Positions 1 to 7,571 of a stretch of 9,330 nucleotides of DNA are shown here, in pieces. Origin of the DNA: Deltaproteobacteria bacterium (lineage in GTDB: Bacteria; Desulfobacterota; Desulfobaccia; Desulfobaccales; Desulfobaccaceae). The DNA lies in the NCBI GenBank assembly GCA_016874895.1, contig VGSX01000123.1:1-9330 (forward strand), in the 5' to 3' direction. Below the pieces are notes generated by a model. That model searched no databases. It saw only the letters and a list, made by a program, of their open reading frames with translations, and was not told the origin of the DNA. Every line of letters starts with the position of its first letter. The stretch's first letter is position 1. Both the position numbers and the translations under genes were made by a program.

Positions 1-12
1 CCTACGTGGTAA

Positions 13-2013
13 TTAACTTGCATAAAAAATCCCGGCCTCTAGACTACAGCGGAGGTATTCCGCCAAACGCAGCCGGAGGTTAATTTCTCGTTGGGGTTGA
101 TATAAATCATGCCAGACGCCCATTTCGGCCTCGTCGTCGGCTCCCTGTCTGATTTCGGCGGCACATCTGGTGCTTAGTTGGCCATAGCCGGGGTCACCAT
201 ACTGCAAGGACGTAAACACCGGCTTTACCCGGGAGACATCTTCCACCCTGGCGGGTTGGCAATGATAGCGCCGGGGCGCCTTGGATTCGAGGGGAAGGTA
301 GGAAAATCGCACGCGGCCCTCCTGGATTTTTTCCGCAATGACCGGCTGGGTCCCTGCTGCCGCCTCTGCCAGAATAATGCTGTTTGACACCAGCTCCATC
401 CGGGTGGTATGCAATGTGCCGATAACGGTGCTGTTTTTCAGGGTCAGGGCCGCGCCGGGGACCGGATCGGCTGCCGTGGAATCAATCCCGGCGTAGGCGA
501 TGTTGGTGGTGGCAGTAGCATCAATGATACTGTTGACAATATAGGCCTGGGCGCCAGCGGCGATCCTCAGGCCGCCCACGATACTGTGCTGGATTTCCAG
601 CCGCGTCAAGGGGGAAGTGACGATGAGGCTCGGTTTATCCGGGTGTTGGGGAGTTCCAGAGGTTTTGCGGGCCAGACCCGGCACGAGGGTGCAGTGGATC
701 AGGCGGATGACATGAAAATCGCCCTCGATCTGGAGAGTGTCACCGCCGATAACCAAGCCGTTCAAGCTTAGGGTGGCATCTTTGTACCCACTAATGGTGC
801 ATGGTCCGGTCAGCTTCAGGAAGGGCCGGCAACCTTCCGCGGCCCGGATTTCCATTGCCTGCTCGTACCCTACGTGAATGACGGGGTTCTCCGGGTAGGT
901 GGAGCTGTCCTGAATTTCCACTCCCCCGGCCCCGCTCAGACTGCTTATGGCTGCCTGGATGGTAGGATGGAGGGCCGGCACCGGCGCCACGGGTTCCACG
1001 GCGGCGCTGATAGTTGCGGCCCTACTATATTCACCCCCGCCCAGATTGCCGCTAAAGCCGAAATGAAAGGTGACCACGGGAGGAGAATCCTGGTCTTCGG
1101 CAAAGGCGATGCGGCCCAATTCCGGGTCGATGGCCAGGTGGCCGGCTGGCGGCGAATGGGCCCAGACGGTTCCGGAGGAATCAGCATCGGCCAGGTTACA
1201 CACTTTAATCTTGCTGATATCGTCCCAGCCGGCGATACAGAGGCTTTGATTCAGACCATAATAGGCGCGCAAATACTCGTTTAGCCGACGCCGGCTGATG
1301 GGCAAAGGCACGTTTAAGGGCTCCGCCAGGTGAGTAATTTCGTCTTCCGCTTCCGGTCTGGTGAACAGGGGCAGGTTGCTGCCCAGGGGATTAAAGAGGT
1401 AGCGGCGGTCGTCAACCCGGGCAGCTTGCCCCCGCCGCAGGGACTGGGCCGAAAGCCGCCAGAGGAAAATGCCGATATTGGGAATATTATGGCGGCCCCG
1501 GTTTAAGGAAATTCGGCGGATGTCAACGGTATGGGCCAGGCTGTCAAAGGCTGTCCCGAGATTCTCCAAAGGCTGCCATTGTCTCAAGTCAGGTGAAGCA
1601 AGATTGGCCATTCTCAGGTGGTTCAGATACTGCGTGGTTTTCAGGATCTGGAAGAATTCGACCACCCGGGCGTCCCAGCCGGTGACGTCCCGGGCCAATT
1701 GCTCCAGCATGGAGGCGGTCCCTTTGCGCCGTCGATAAGCGATGGTGTTGGCCACTTCGGCCCGGCTGCTGACCTGTTGAGGTCTCACGTGGTGCAACTG
1801 CCGGTAGCCGATCAGGTCGCCGATGTAGGGGATCACCCAATCGGCGCAGGTTTCGATAAAGAGATCGTCGTAAAGCTGCTCCAGGTTCTCCTGGAGAACT
1901 CCCACCTGTTCCGCAATGACCGCCAACAGGCCCTCCAGGGCCCCGGAGTCGGCATCTCGCAACCGGTAGATAATGGGCAGCAGTTCCAGGAGTTTATTCT
2001 TGTCCGGGCTCAT
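13..2013 (-). CDS. Tail protein I-like wedge protein with C-terminal parallel beta-helix (666 aa)
   Basis: The N-terminus (about 1-130) resembles P2-type tail protein I: LLPIIYRLRDADSGALEGLL, an EQ..LYDDLFIETCADWVIPYIGDLIG stretch (residues 45-68) and the AYRRRKGTASMLEQLARDVTGW block (92-113). That part should dock on the J wedge. Residues about 350-570 contain repeating short strands such as ATLSLNGLVIGG, LIVTSPLTRLEIQHSIVGG, AYIVNSIIDA and LTLKNSTVIG, the rhythm of a right-handed parallel beta-helix. The end (595-666) is a separate module with YGDPGYGQLS, EMGVWHDLYQPQRE and a helical close ending EAGIFYAS. P2 gpI is far shorter, so this is a composite. ATG 2013 has GGGAG 7 bases upstream and overlaps the J2 stop as ATGA. 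No catalytic residues of a polysaccharide lyase could be assigned. Wedge decoration, adhesion or surface anchoring are possible roles. Confidence 0.8.
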   Translation of the reverse strand: MSPDKNKLLELLPIIYRLRDADSGALEGLLAVIAEQVGVLQENLEQLYDDLFIETCADWVIPYIGDLIGYRQLHHVRPQQVSSRAEVANTIAYRRRKGTASMLEQLARDVTGWDARVVEFFQILKTTQYLNHLRMANLASPDLRQWQPLENLGTAFDSLAHTVDIRRISLNRGRHNIPNIGIFLWRLSAQSLRRGQAARVDDRRYLFNPLGSNLPLFTRPEAEDEITHLAEPLNVPLPISRRRLNEYLRAYYGLNQSLCIAGWDDISKIKVCNLADADSSGTVWAHSPPAGHLAIDPELGRIAFAEDQDSPPVVTFHFGFSGNLGGGEYSRAATISAAVEPVAPVPALHPTIQAAISSLSGAGGVEIQDSSTYPENPVIHVGYEQAMEIRAAEGCRPFLKLTGPCTISGYKDATLSLNGLVIGGDTLQIEGDFHVIRLIHCTLVPGLARKTSGTPQHPDKPSLIVTSPLTRLEIQHSIVGGLRIAAGAQAYIVNSIIDATATTNIAYAGIDSTAADPVPGAALTLKNSTVIGTLHTTRMELVSNSIILAEAAAGTQPVIAEKIQEGRVRFSYLPLESKAPRRYHCQPARVEDVSRVKPVFTSLQYGDPGYGQLSTRCAAEIRQGADDEAEMGVWHDLYQPQREINLRLRLAEYLRCSLEAGIFYAS
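304..951 (-). repeat. Probable parallel beta-helix region within the tail-I protein (residues about 355-570)
   Basis: Successive 20-25 residue turns, each with short hydrophobic/polar alternating strands separated by G, N, D or P turns. Examples are VEIQDSSTYPENPVIHV, ATLSLNGLVIGGDTLQIEG, FHVIRLIHCTLV, LIVTSPLTRLEIQHSIVGG, LRIAAGAQAYIVNSIID, LTLKNSTVIGTLH and MELVSNSIILAE. Asn/Ser/His before ILE/VAL-rich strands (NGLVIGG, HCTLV, HSIVGG, NSIIDA, NSTVIG, NSIILA) recur in register, as seen in pectin-lyase-like beta-helices. This is an imperfect protein-level repeat, not a DNA repeat. Boundaries are approximate. Confidence 0.65.
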
Positions 2014-4865
2014 GGCATCACTCCCAGTTCTAACGGGTCAGGCTCGAGGGTGAGCAGTTCTGCGCCAATCAGGGTGTTATTGACCCCAAGCCGGGGGAGG
2101 GCCGCGGTCAGGTAAGAACGGGGTTGCTTTATCAGGAGGTCGGCAAGCATGGACTCCTGGGAGTTATCCGGGCTGGGTCCGATAACCTGCTGCTGTTTAC
2201 CTTCTAACTGTGAGCCGAGGCAGGTACTGCCATGGGTGTCACGATAAGATAACTTGTCCACATCTACTGCCAGGACGCCCCTGACATGTTGCATGGTGGC
2301 CACGACTTCGGAAAGAGTTACCGGCTGGCCGAACTGCCTGGCTTCAAAGGAAAAGGCGGCTCTCAGGTCAGCCTCCACCTGCTGGATGATCTTCTCCCGT
2401 ACGAGATTTGGATCAACCCGGACCTTGGCAACAATTTTAAAGTGACAGGGTCGATAGGAGGCCACCCAGACGGGAAGGAAAGGGTCGCCGGCGAGCCTGA
2501 GGGAATCAAGCAAATTATCATACACCGTCTCCCCTTTCTCCACCGGCGCTCCCTTGGGGCCGGCCACGGTCAGCAAAATACCTCGTTGTTTCCCGTTCCA
2601 GAACCAGGTGGCCAGGGCTTTGCCTATGCCACCAAAGGCCCGGGCATAATCCTCATAATCCTGGAGTGAGACGACCCGGCCCAGAGTCAACAGGGTGAGG
2701 GGAGTATTCTGGCGGGTGTCTGCCAATTTCTCAGGGTCGTCAGCCCCGGAGGCGGCAAAGGGATTGGTTACCCCCTTGACCCCCAGGGGCTGCTCCATGA
2801 GCAGACTGAGTTGTTTGGCCTTGACCAGCCCCTCCAGACCGATCCCTTTGCGGTAGCTGGCGACGATATTTTCCCGGCCCGTGGGGAGCCGGACGCCGGT
2901 CCGGCCGTCGCCGAATTGCACCACGGTCTGGCCGGAAGCATCGGTCCAGGTGCAATAGACCCGTTCGGTGGGGCCGCGCCCATAGAGGGAGTCCACCTCT
3001 TCCCACAACAGGTCGTTGACCCGGATTTCAAGGGTGGATTGGACCCCGCCGGGTTTAGCGGAACTGACATAGGTCAGGGGAGCGTGGTGCAGGATAAATT
3101 TCTGAAATCCCTGGCTGCCATCCCCGCTTCCCAGGATTTCGCTCACCTTTTCCCCCTGGGTCGCCCAGGCGACGTTGGCATTGAGGGTCACCGTCCGGCG
3201 CAGGTAGGTATGCTGCAGGGCTTTTTCCAGGGTGATGCGGGTATAGTTTTCCGGAGGAACAACCTCGGATTTATTGATAACGCCGCTTTCATAGGTGATA
3301 TCCTGGCTGGCCGCATCAATTTTCCCGCCGAGGATGATCTTCTGGCCCTTAAAAAGACCTGCCACGGCGCCGTTAAGGTCTATGGTTTTATCCGAGACCG
3401 GCGTCTGGACCGGCTGGCGCGCCAAGGCCAACGCTTCGCTCTGGGCCAGCACCGTGGTGGTCCTGATGTCAAATTTATCTAGATCCTCGGTTGATGTCAG
3501 GCTCAGGCGGGTCACCTTGGCATTGAGGGTGAAGTCCGCCTTGGAGAGCTCGCTGCTGTCAGCCACCTGATAGGCCCGGCTGGCCTTCTTGCCCTGTAAA
3601 ACAATCCAACTCTCGTTGGTGATGCTATGATAAGTATTGTCGAGAAAAATATTTTTACTTCCCGCAGCCTCCCCATGATATTTATCCAGAGTGGTTTCAG
3701 CCCAACTGGTATCCCTGCCGGCGTAAACTCCGTCCACAAAGTCCCATGTTTTTTCCTCTGTGTATGTCCATTCGCCGAATTTCTGAAAATTGGGCAGGCT
3801 GTTCCAGTCGGGGGCATTGTGGCCGAAAATCGCGGCGCGCACCCGCAGAGCCAGGACCCGGGGACTGCCCGCCGACCCGGAAGAGGGATTGCCGTCGGTC
3901 ATGGAAGGAGTATTGCCGCCCTGCGCCTTCTGGCCGACGCCATGGTCTTGATTCACCGCTTTTTTGTGGGGGTTGTTCCCGCCGCCTTTGGAGGTTGTCC
4001 CGGAATACATGACGCTTTCAACCGGAGTGGTGAAATATTGAGGCGCCATCTCTTTGATAAAATCCACTTGTTCTACTGTTAAAGGCTCCAAAAGCACCTC
4101 GGTATATTTTTCCTCTGGCCGGGGGATAACCTCTGCCACCTCCCGGAACATGGGGATGCTGGCCCCTGCCGGGAACAGGAGCAGGCCGTCTCCCGGTTTG
4201 AGCAAGGTGGTGGTGCCCTCGCAGAAGATCCGGGTGGTAAAGCCGTGGATGACCTGAGGTTGCGTCAGTCGGGGCTTAATGGCGTGCCACTCGGCCCGGG
4301 CCTCAATCTTTTCCACGGTTTCATAAGTCTGACTCTGCTCCTCCGGACCGGGGATGCTGCGCACCTGGGTGCCGGTGTCAATGCTGGTCGCGGTCGGCAC
4401 GGTCTGCACCTGGACGGAGGGTATGGTCCCCGGGGCCAATCCTGGTGATTCTTCCAGCGTAAAAGCCAGGAGAGTGCTGGCGGCCACGCCCGGCTTGGGT
4501 CGATAGCCCACCAGGCGGGCCAGCTCAAAGACCGACAGGTTCTCCGTCGCGGTATGCAGATAGGATTCGTTGGCCAGCCTTTCCTGGTAGAAAGTGAGGA
4601 TATCGGCCACAACGGCCCAGGCGTCCAGGAGGGCGATGGCAAAGTCGTCCTCATCCCGGCTGGTGAGCCGACTGAGTCCGGCCAGGGATGAAGTGGAAAG
4701 GCTTGCCAGCAGGCTTTTCTTGAAGTCGGCATGTTTCCCGACCCGGTAGGCGATGGCCTTCAGTCCGGGCTGGTTGTTGATGGCTACAGGGGTGACGGTG
4801 GTAAGCCCTTCACAACAGCCGCAGTCGTCAAACCCGTCGTGGGCCGGATTTTTGGTCAGGTTCAT
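2010..4865 (-). CDS. Baseplate J-like wedge protein 2, paralogue of J1 (951 aa)
   Basis: Second wedge subunit, probably pairing with J1 as Afp11 does with Afp12 or T4 gp6 with gp7. The N-terminus has CGCCEG (residues 15-20) and PGLKAIAYRVG. The helical block DFAIALLDAWAVVADILTFYQ (74-94) and ESYLHTA...ARLVGY (100-121) matches J1. A Ser/Gly/Asn-rich insert spans about 288-334, ahead of ALRVRAAIFGHNAPDW. The J core includes VVQFGDGRTGVRLPTG (648-663), YRKGIGLEGLV, a DTRQNTP...RVVSLQDYEDYAR block (716-742), and FGQPVTLSEVVATMQHVRGV (845-864). An extra tail after about residue 875 (through DNSQESMLADLLIKQPRSYL) is not shared with J1. ATG 4865 overlaps the J1 stop by 4 bases and its own TGA overlaps the next gene in the same way, so three large proteins appear to be translated in series. 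The gene appears intact. Confidence 0.92.
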   Translation of the reverse strand: MNLTKNPAHDGFDDCGCCEGLTTVTPVAINNQPGLKAIAYRVGKHADFKKSLLASLSTSSLAGLSRLTSRDEDDFAIALLDAWAVVADILTFYQERLANESYLHTATENLSVFELARLVGYRPKPGVAASTLLAFTLEESPGLAPGTIPSVQVQTVPTATSIDTGTQVRSIPGPEEQSQTYETVEKIEARAEWHAIKPRLTQPQVIHGFTTRIFCEGTTTLLKPGDGLLLFPAGASIPMFREVAEVIPRPEEKYTEVLLEPLTVEQVDFIKEMAPQYFTTPVESVMYSGTTSKGGGNNPHKKAVNQDHGVGQKAQGGNTPSMTDGNPSSGSAGSPRVLALRVRAAIFGHNAPDWNSLPNFQKFGEWTYTEEKTWDFVDGVYAGRDTSWAETTLDKYHGEAAGSKNIFLDNTYHSITNESWIVLQGKKASRAYQVADSSELSKADFTLNAKVTRLSLTSTEDLDKFDIRTTTVLAQSEALALARQPVQTPVSDKTIDLNGAVAGLFKGQKIILGGKIDAASQDITYESGVINKSEVVPPENYTRITLEKALQHTYLRRTVTLNANVAWATQGEKVSEILGSGDGSQGFQKFILHHAPLTYVSSAKPGGVQSTLEIRVNDLLWEEVDSLYGRGPTERVYCTWTDASGQTVVQFGDGRTGVRLPTGRENIVASYRKGIGLEGLVKAKQLSLLMEQPLGVKGVTNPFAASGADDPEKLADTRQNTPLTLLTLGRVVSLQDYEDYARAFGGIGKALATWFWNGKQRGILLTVAGPKGAPVEKGETVYDNLLDSLRLAGDPFLPVWVASYRPCHFKIVAKVRVDPNLVREKIIQQVEADLRAAFSFEARQFGQPVTLSEVVATMQHVRGVLAVDVDKLSYRDTHGSTCLGSQLEGKQQQVIGPSPDNSQESMLADLLIKQPRSYLTAALPRLGVNNTLIGAELLTLEPDPLELGVMP
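3864..4004 (-). other. Low-complexity Ser/Gly/Asn-rich insert in J2 (residues about 288-334)
   Basis: A 47-residue stretch rich in G, S, N, K, Q and P, with almost no hydrophobic residues, separates two well-ordered parts of the second wedge protein. It starts after PVESVMYS and ends before RVLALRVRAAIFGHN. It should be a disordered, solvent-exposed loop. Frame and codon use continue smoothly through it, so it is not a frameshift or sequencing artefact. Confidence 0.65.
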
Positions 4866-4876
4866 TTCCCCCCCTG
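4862..4876 (-). other. G7 run at the J1/J2 junction: start signal for J2 or -1 slippery site
   Basis: On the minus strand the junction reads CAG GGG GGG AAA TGA in the J1 frame, where the J2 ATG overlaps the J1 stop as ATGA. The last G of CAG plus the next two codons form G GGG GGG, a heptamer on which two tRNAs could slip back by one base and still pair. After such a slip the frame runs GAA ATG AAC, which is the J2 frame. The run also lies close upstream of the J2 ATG and may serve as a G-rich, closely spaced ribosome binding site or simply allow coupled re-initiation. The sequence and frames are seen directly; use as a frameshift site is speculative. Confidence 0.4.
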
Positions 4877-7567
4877 CATATTCAGTCGTAACACGCCCCG
4901 CTCAGGAAAGTTGGGATCATTGTCTAGACAGGCGATTTCCAGCCGCCCCAGCTCCAGTTTGCCAACCTCCAGGGCAACGGTGCTATCCCGGCCCTGACGC
5001 TGGAACTTAGTCACCCGGACCCAGTTTACTCCCGGGACGGATTGGGCCGCAGCGTACAGAGGGCTGAGGAATACCGGCTGTCCGAAGGAAAAGTTATCGG
5101 GATGGAAAACTCCCAGGCGATTCCCGGCCAGAATCCGGTTGCTGAAGACCTCCAGGAGCGCCGCCCGGACATCACCGCGGAAATAATTCGGTTTGACGCA
5201 TACCAGCAGGTCAATTTCCAAGGGGACCAGGAGGGGGCCGTTTATTTCCAGATCATGCCCGGCCAGGCGGTATTTTTCCAGATGCCGTCTCATTTCATCC
5301 TTAAAGGCATCGTCCACTACCTTGCCGCCCTGGCGATCGATGGTGACGAAGACCGTGTGCCAGCTCCCGGTCCAGCGGAAGGTGGCGGCTGCCTTTTGAA
5401 CTCCCGGGTGACGTTGGGCCACCAGGACATAATCCTCGGGGGTGACGGCTCGCTCCTGGATCCGGAAGGCCTGGGGCGCGTCCCGGCGGACCTCGGCCAG
5501 CGCTTCCGGCTCCATCCCTCCGGAAGCCGGCAGCGGGTTGCACACTTTGGGCACCGCACTGAGAAGGCCAGGATCATCACTCACCAGGTGGGCGATGGCC
5601 TGCCGCCCCACATTTCCCCTTCTGCCGTTGCCGACCCGGTAGGTAGCAGTGAAGGCAGTTCCGGCAGCCGGGCGGCGGCCATGCCGGCCGTCGCCGAACC
5701 GAATCAAGGAGGTGCCGTCGTTTTCAGTTTCCACCACGAAATGGTGGTCCGCCGCCTGGCTGGCCAATAAATCCCGCCTTGGCTCCCAGGGGGGCGCCAG
5801 GGTATTGTGGCATCGTAAAGTTATGGCCGGCATCGCGGTCGCCACGGAGCGCCGTATGATGGCGGTGGCGGAGGGTGGCAGGTGATACGCGGCAAAATGC
5901 CCGTCCTCCTTTTTGATAATCCCGGCTGCTAGGCCGTCGCTGATGGACCAGATGCCATGGCCCCCCCGAACGCTGACGGCAGCCTGACGAAAGGTGATTC
6001 CCTGCTGAAGGAACGCCAGCTCCAGTTCGTCCGGGATAAGACCGGCGTTGAGATCGGCTTCTTGCTGAGGGTTGCCCGGCAGGCTGAAAAGTACCTTGTC
6101 TTCGTAGGGTGTCCACCTGGTAAGTGGCTTTTCTTTCAGAAAAGGGCGAAAGCGCACCGGCACGGGGGTGGCCGGCTGTTCCTGACAACGCTGGCCGGAG
6201 GCGTCCGGAGGCAGAAAAAGCGCCGGCTCGGGCACGGCCCCCAGACTTTCCGCCGTTTGCGTCAGGCCATGATCGGCCAGAACAATGTTGCCGTAGGCCA
6301 GACTGACTTCGGAGAGATAGCGATGGCCATGATCCGGGTCGGTCCGGGACGACAAGCAGAGCGGAAAGGGCAGGGCATCCTCGGGCATCCAGGAGACCTC
6401 GGTGACATCCACCGGCTGGTGGTGCGGTGGTTCCTGTAAAAGTCCCCCCAAGGGATCTTGGCTTAACCAGACATGGTTCAAACGGACGGCATGCCGCCGG
6501 TCCGGGTCGGCGTCTTCGACTCTGCCGGTGCGGGGGCCCACAACCTCGGCCAGAATGAGGGCATCGCCGGCCTTGAGGTGGGGAAGATGGCCGGAGAGGG
6601 TAGCCCGGGTGGAATTTTGTGGGAGGCAGCACTCCCGCGCTCCCCAGGTATAGAACGACAGCGTGTTGTGCTCTTGCCGCAGGGTCACCGGGTGCATTGT
6701 CTCAAAGACTTCGGGCTGCTGGACCGGCAGGAGTCTGGCGAGAGTAGCCGGGGTTACCACGGACCGCGCTTCCCCGGGCAGGCTGGTAGACAGGGGGACG
6801 CCTTCGGCCAGATCGAGTTCCTCCACCCCCACCTGCACCTGGACCCAGACCCGGGCATTGCAGCCCTCATGCAGGTGATAATCCACCAATCTGGCATGAC
6901 GCCGGAGAGAGACACGGCGCCGGGCAGTGCCCAGATAGGCTTCCGTGGCCACCGCATCCTGCTGATAGCTCAGGTGATCGCCTACATAGGCCAGCATTTC
7001 CACCAAAGCCACGCCCAGGTCGGCAGGATTCCGCTCCCGCCACCGGGGCGCCAGGACGGCCAGGCGGTCCAGCATGGCCTGCCTGAAGCTGCCGTAATCT
7101 TTGGCCAGATAATTTATTTCGGGGCCAGGTTGGAAATCTTCGGGGCACTGGCGCAGTTTTTGGCAATCAAAATCGCTGGGGCAATTGACCTTGAAGGAAA
7201 AATTGACCGAGGCCAGCACCGGATCGATACCCGCCGGAGGCTGCGCCTCCGCGGCGTCCCGGACCAGCCGCAGGGTGTAGGTGGAGAAATCACCCGGAGA
7301 GACAACCTTGAGGGTGAGGAGATTACCCGCGATTGTGGGCTCGCCGGCAAGGCGGATATCCCGGAGCCGCTCCCCGCCCTCAATTTTGATATTTTTCGAA
7401 GACAGAGCCACCGTCAGGGGCTTGACAAAATATACCAGCAGCGTCCTTTGCCGTTCTTCCAGGGCAAGCTCAGGCGAATCCACTACCTCAAGGAAATCGA
7501 TGCCGTTTAACGAGGGATGCCTGTTAACGGCAATCCGGCGGGGTTCCTCACAGCAGAAGTAGATCAT
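4862..7567 (-). CDS. Baseplate J-like wedge protein 1 (putative baseplate assembly protein, 901 aa)
   Basis: Large wedge subunit of the baseplate ring, related to P2 gpJ / T4 gp6 and to the Afp11/Pvc11 type. Residues 1-115 form a beta-rich leader with CCEEPRR near the start and NGIDFLEVVDSPE. A three-cysteine stretch follows (Cys129, 135, 141). The conserved helical block NYLAKDYGSFRQAMLDRL (152-169) and DLGVALVEMLAYVGDHLSYQ (183-202) precedes EAYLGTA and ARLVDY. The J core is seen later: LIRFGDGRHG (621-630), YRVGNGRRGNVG, the EVRRDAP...RAVTPEDYV block (692-713), and the closing FSFGQPVFLSPLYAAAQSVPG (826-846). ATG 7567 is supported by GGGGAG 9 bases upstream, overlapping the end of gp25. 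The stop overlaps the next gene by 4 bases (ATGA) and is preceded by a G7 run. Length is usual for this family. It is paralogous to the following gene. Confidence 0.92.
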   Translation of the reverse strand: MIYFCCEEPRRIAVNRHPSLNGIDFLEVVDSPELALEERQRTLLVYFVKPLTVALSSKNIKIEGGERLRDIRLAGEPTIAGNLLTLKVVSPGDFSTYTLRLVRDAAEAQPPAGIDPVLASVNFSFKVNCPSDFDCQKLRQCPEDFQPGPEINYLAKDYGSFRQAMLDRLAVLAPRWRERNPADLGVALVEMLAYVGDHLSYQQDAVATEAYLGTARRRVSLRRHARLVDYHLHEGCNARVWVQVQVGVEELDLAEGVPLSTSLPGEARSVVTPATLARLLPVQQPEVFETMHPVTLRQEHNTLSFYTWGARECCLPQNSTRATLSGHLPHLKAGDALILAEVVGPRTGRVEDADPDRRHAVRLNHVWLSQDPLGGLLQEPPHHQPVDVTEVSWMPEDALPFPLCLSSRTDPDHGHRYLSEVSLAYGNIVLADHGLTQTAESLGAVPEPALFLPPDASGQRCQEQPATPVPVRFRPFLKEKPLTRWTPYEDKVLFSLPGNPQQEADLNAGLIPDELELAFLQQGITFRQAAVSVRGGHGIWSISDGLAAGIIKKEDGHFAAYHLPPSATAIIRRSVATAMPAITLRCHNTLAPPWEPRRDLLASQAADHHFVVETENDGTSLIRFGDGRHGRRPAAGTAFTATYRVGNGRRGNVGRQAIAHLVSDDPGLLSAVPKVCNPLPASGGMEPEALAEVRRDAPQAFRIQERAVTPEDYVLVAQRHPGVQKAAATFRWTGSWHTVFVTIDRQGGKVVDDAFKDEMRRHLEKYRLAGHDLEINGPLLVPLEIDLLVCVKPNYFRGDVRAALLEVFSNRILAGNRLGVFHPDNFSFGQPVFLSPLYAAAQSVPGVNWVRVTKFQRQGRDSTVALEVGKLELGRLEIACLDNDPNFPERGVLRLNMQGGK

Positions 7568-7571
7568 GGCG

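Noticed and set aside
1..12. Possible terminator after the tail-I stop codon
   Set aside because: Only 12 bases are available and they show no hairpin or T-run, so nothing can be said.
2811..3482. A 223-codon plus-strand open frame antisense to J2
   Set aside because: Composition is of shadow type (Gly, Pro and Ala rich, no domain), and the opposite strand holds an intact conserved gene.
5042..5770. A 242-codon plus-strand open frame antisense to the 3' part of J1
   Set aside because: It shows no family resemblance and sits opposite conserved motifs such as FGDGRHG of J1. A codon-bias shadow is the simpler reading.
5724..6632. A 302-codon minus-strand open frame in a second frame inside J1
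   Set aside because: Rich in Pro, Arg, Gly and Ser with no domain pattern. The J1 frame is continuous through the whole stretch, so it is neither a frameshift product nor a separate gene.
6473..7510. A 345-codon open frame on the plus strand, antisense to the 5' part of J1
   Set aside because: It has no recognisable domain and lies opposite a strongly conserved J-like protein. Long antisense frames are expected opposite GC-rich genes with biased third positions.
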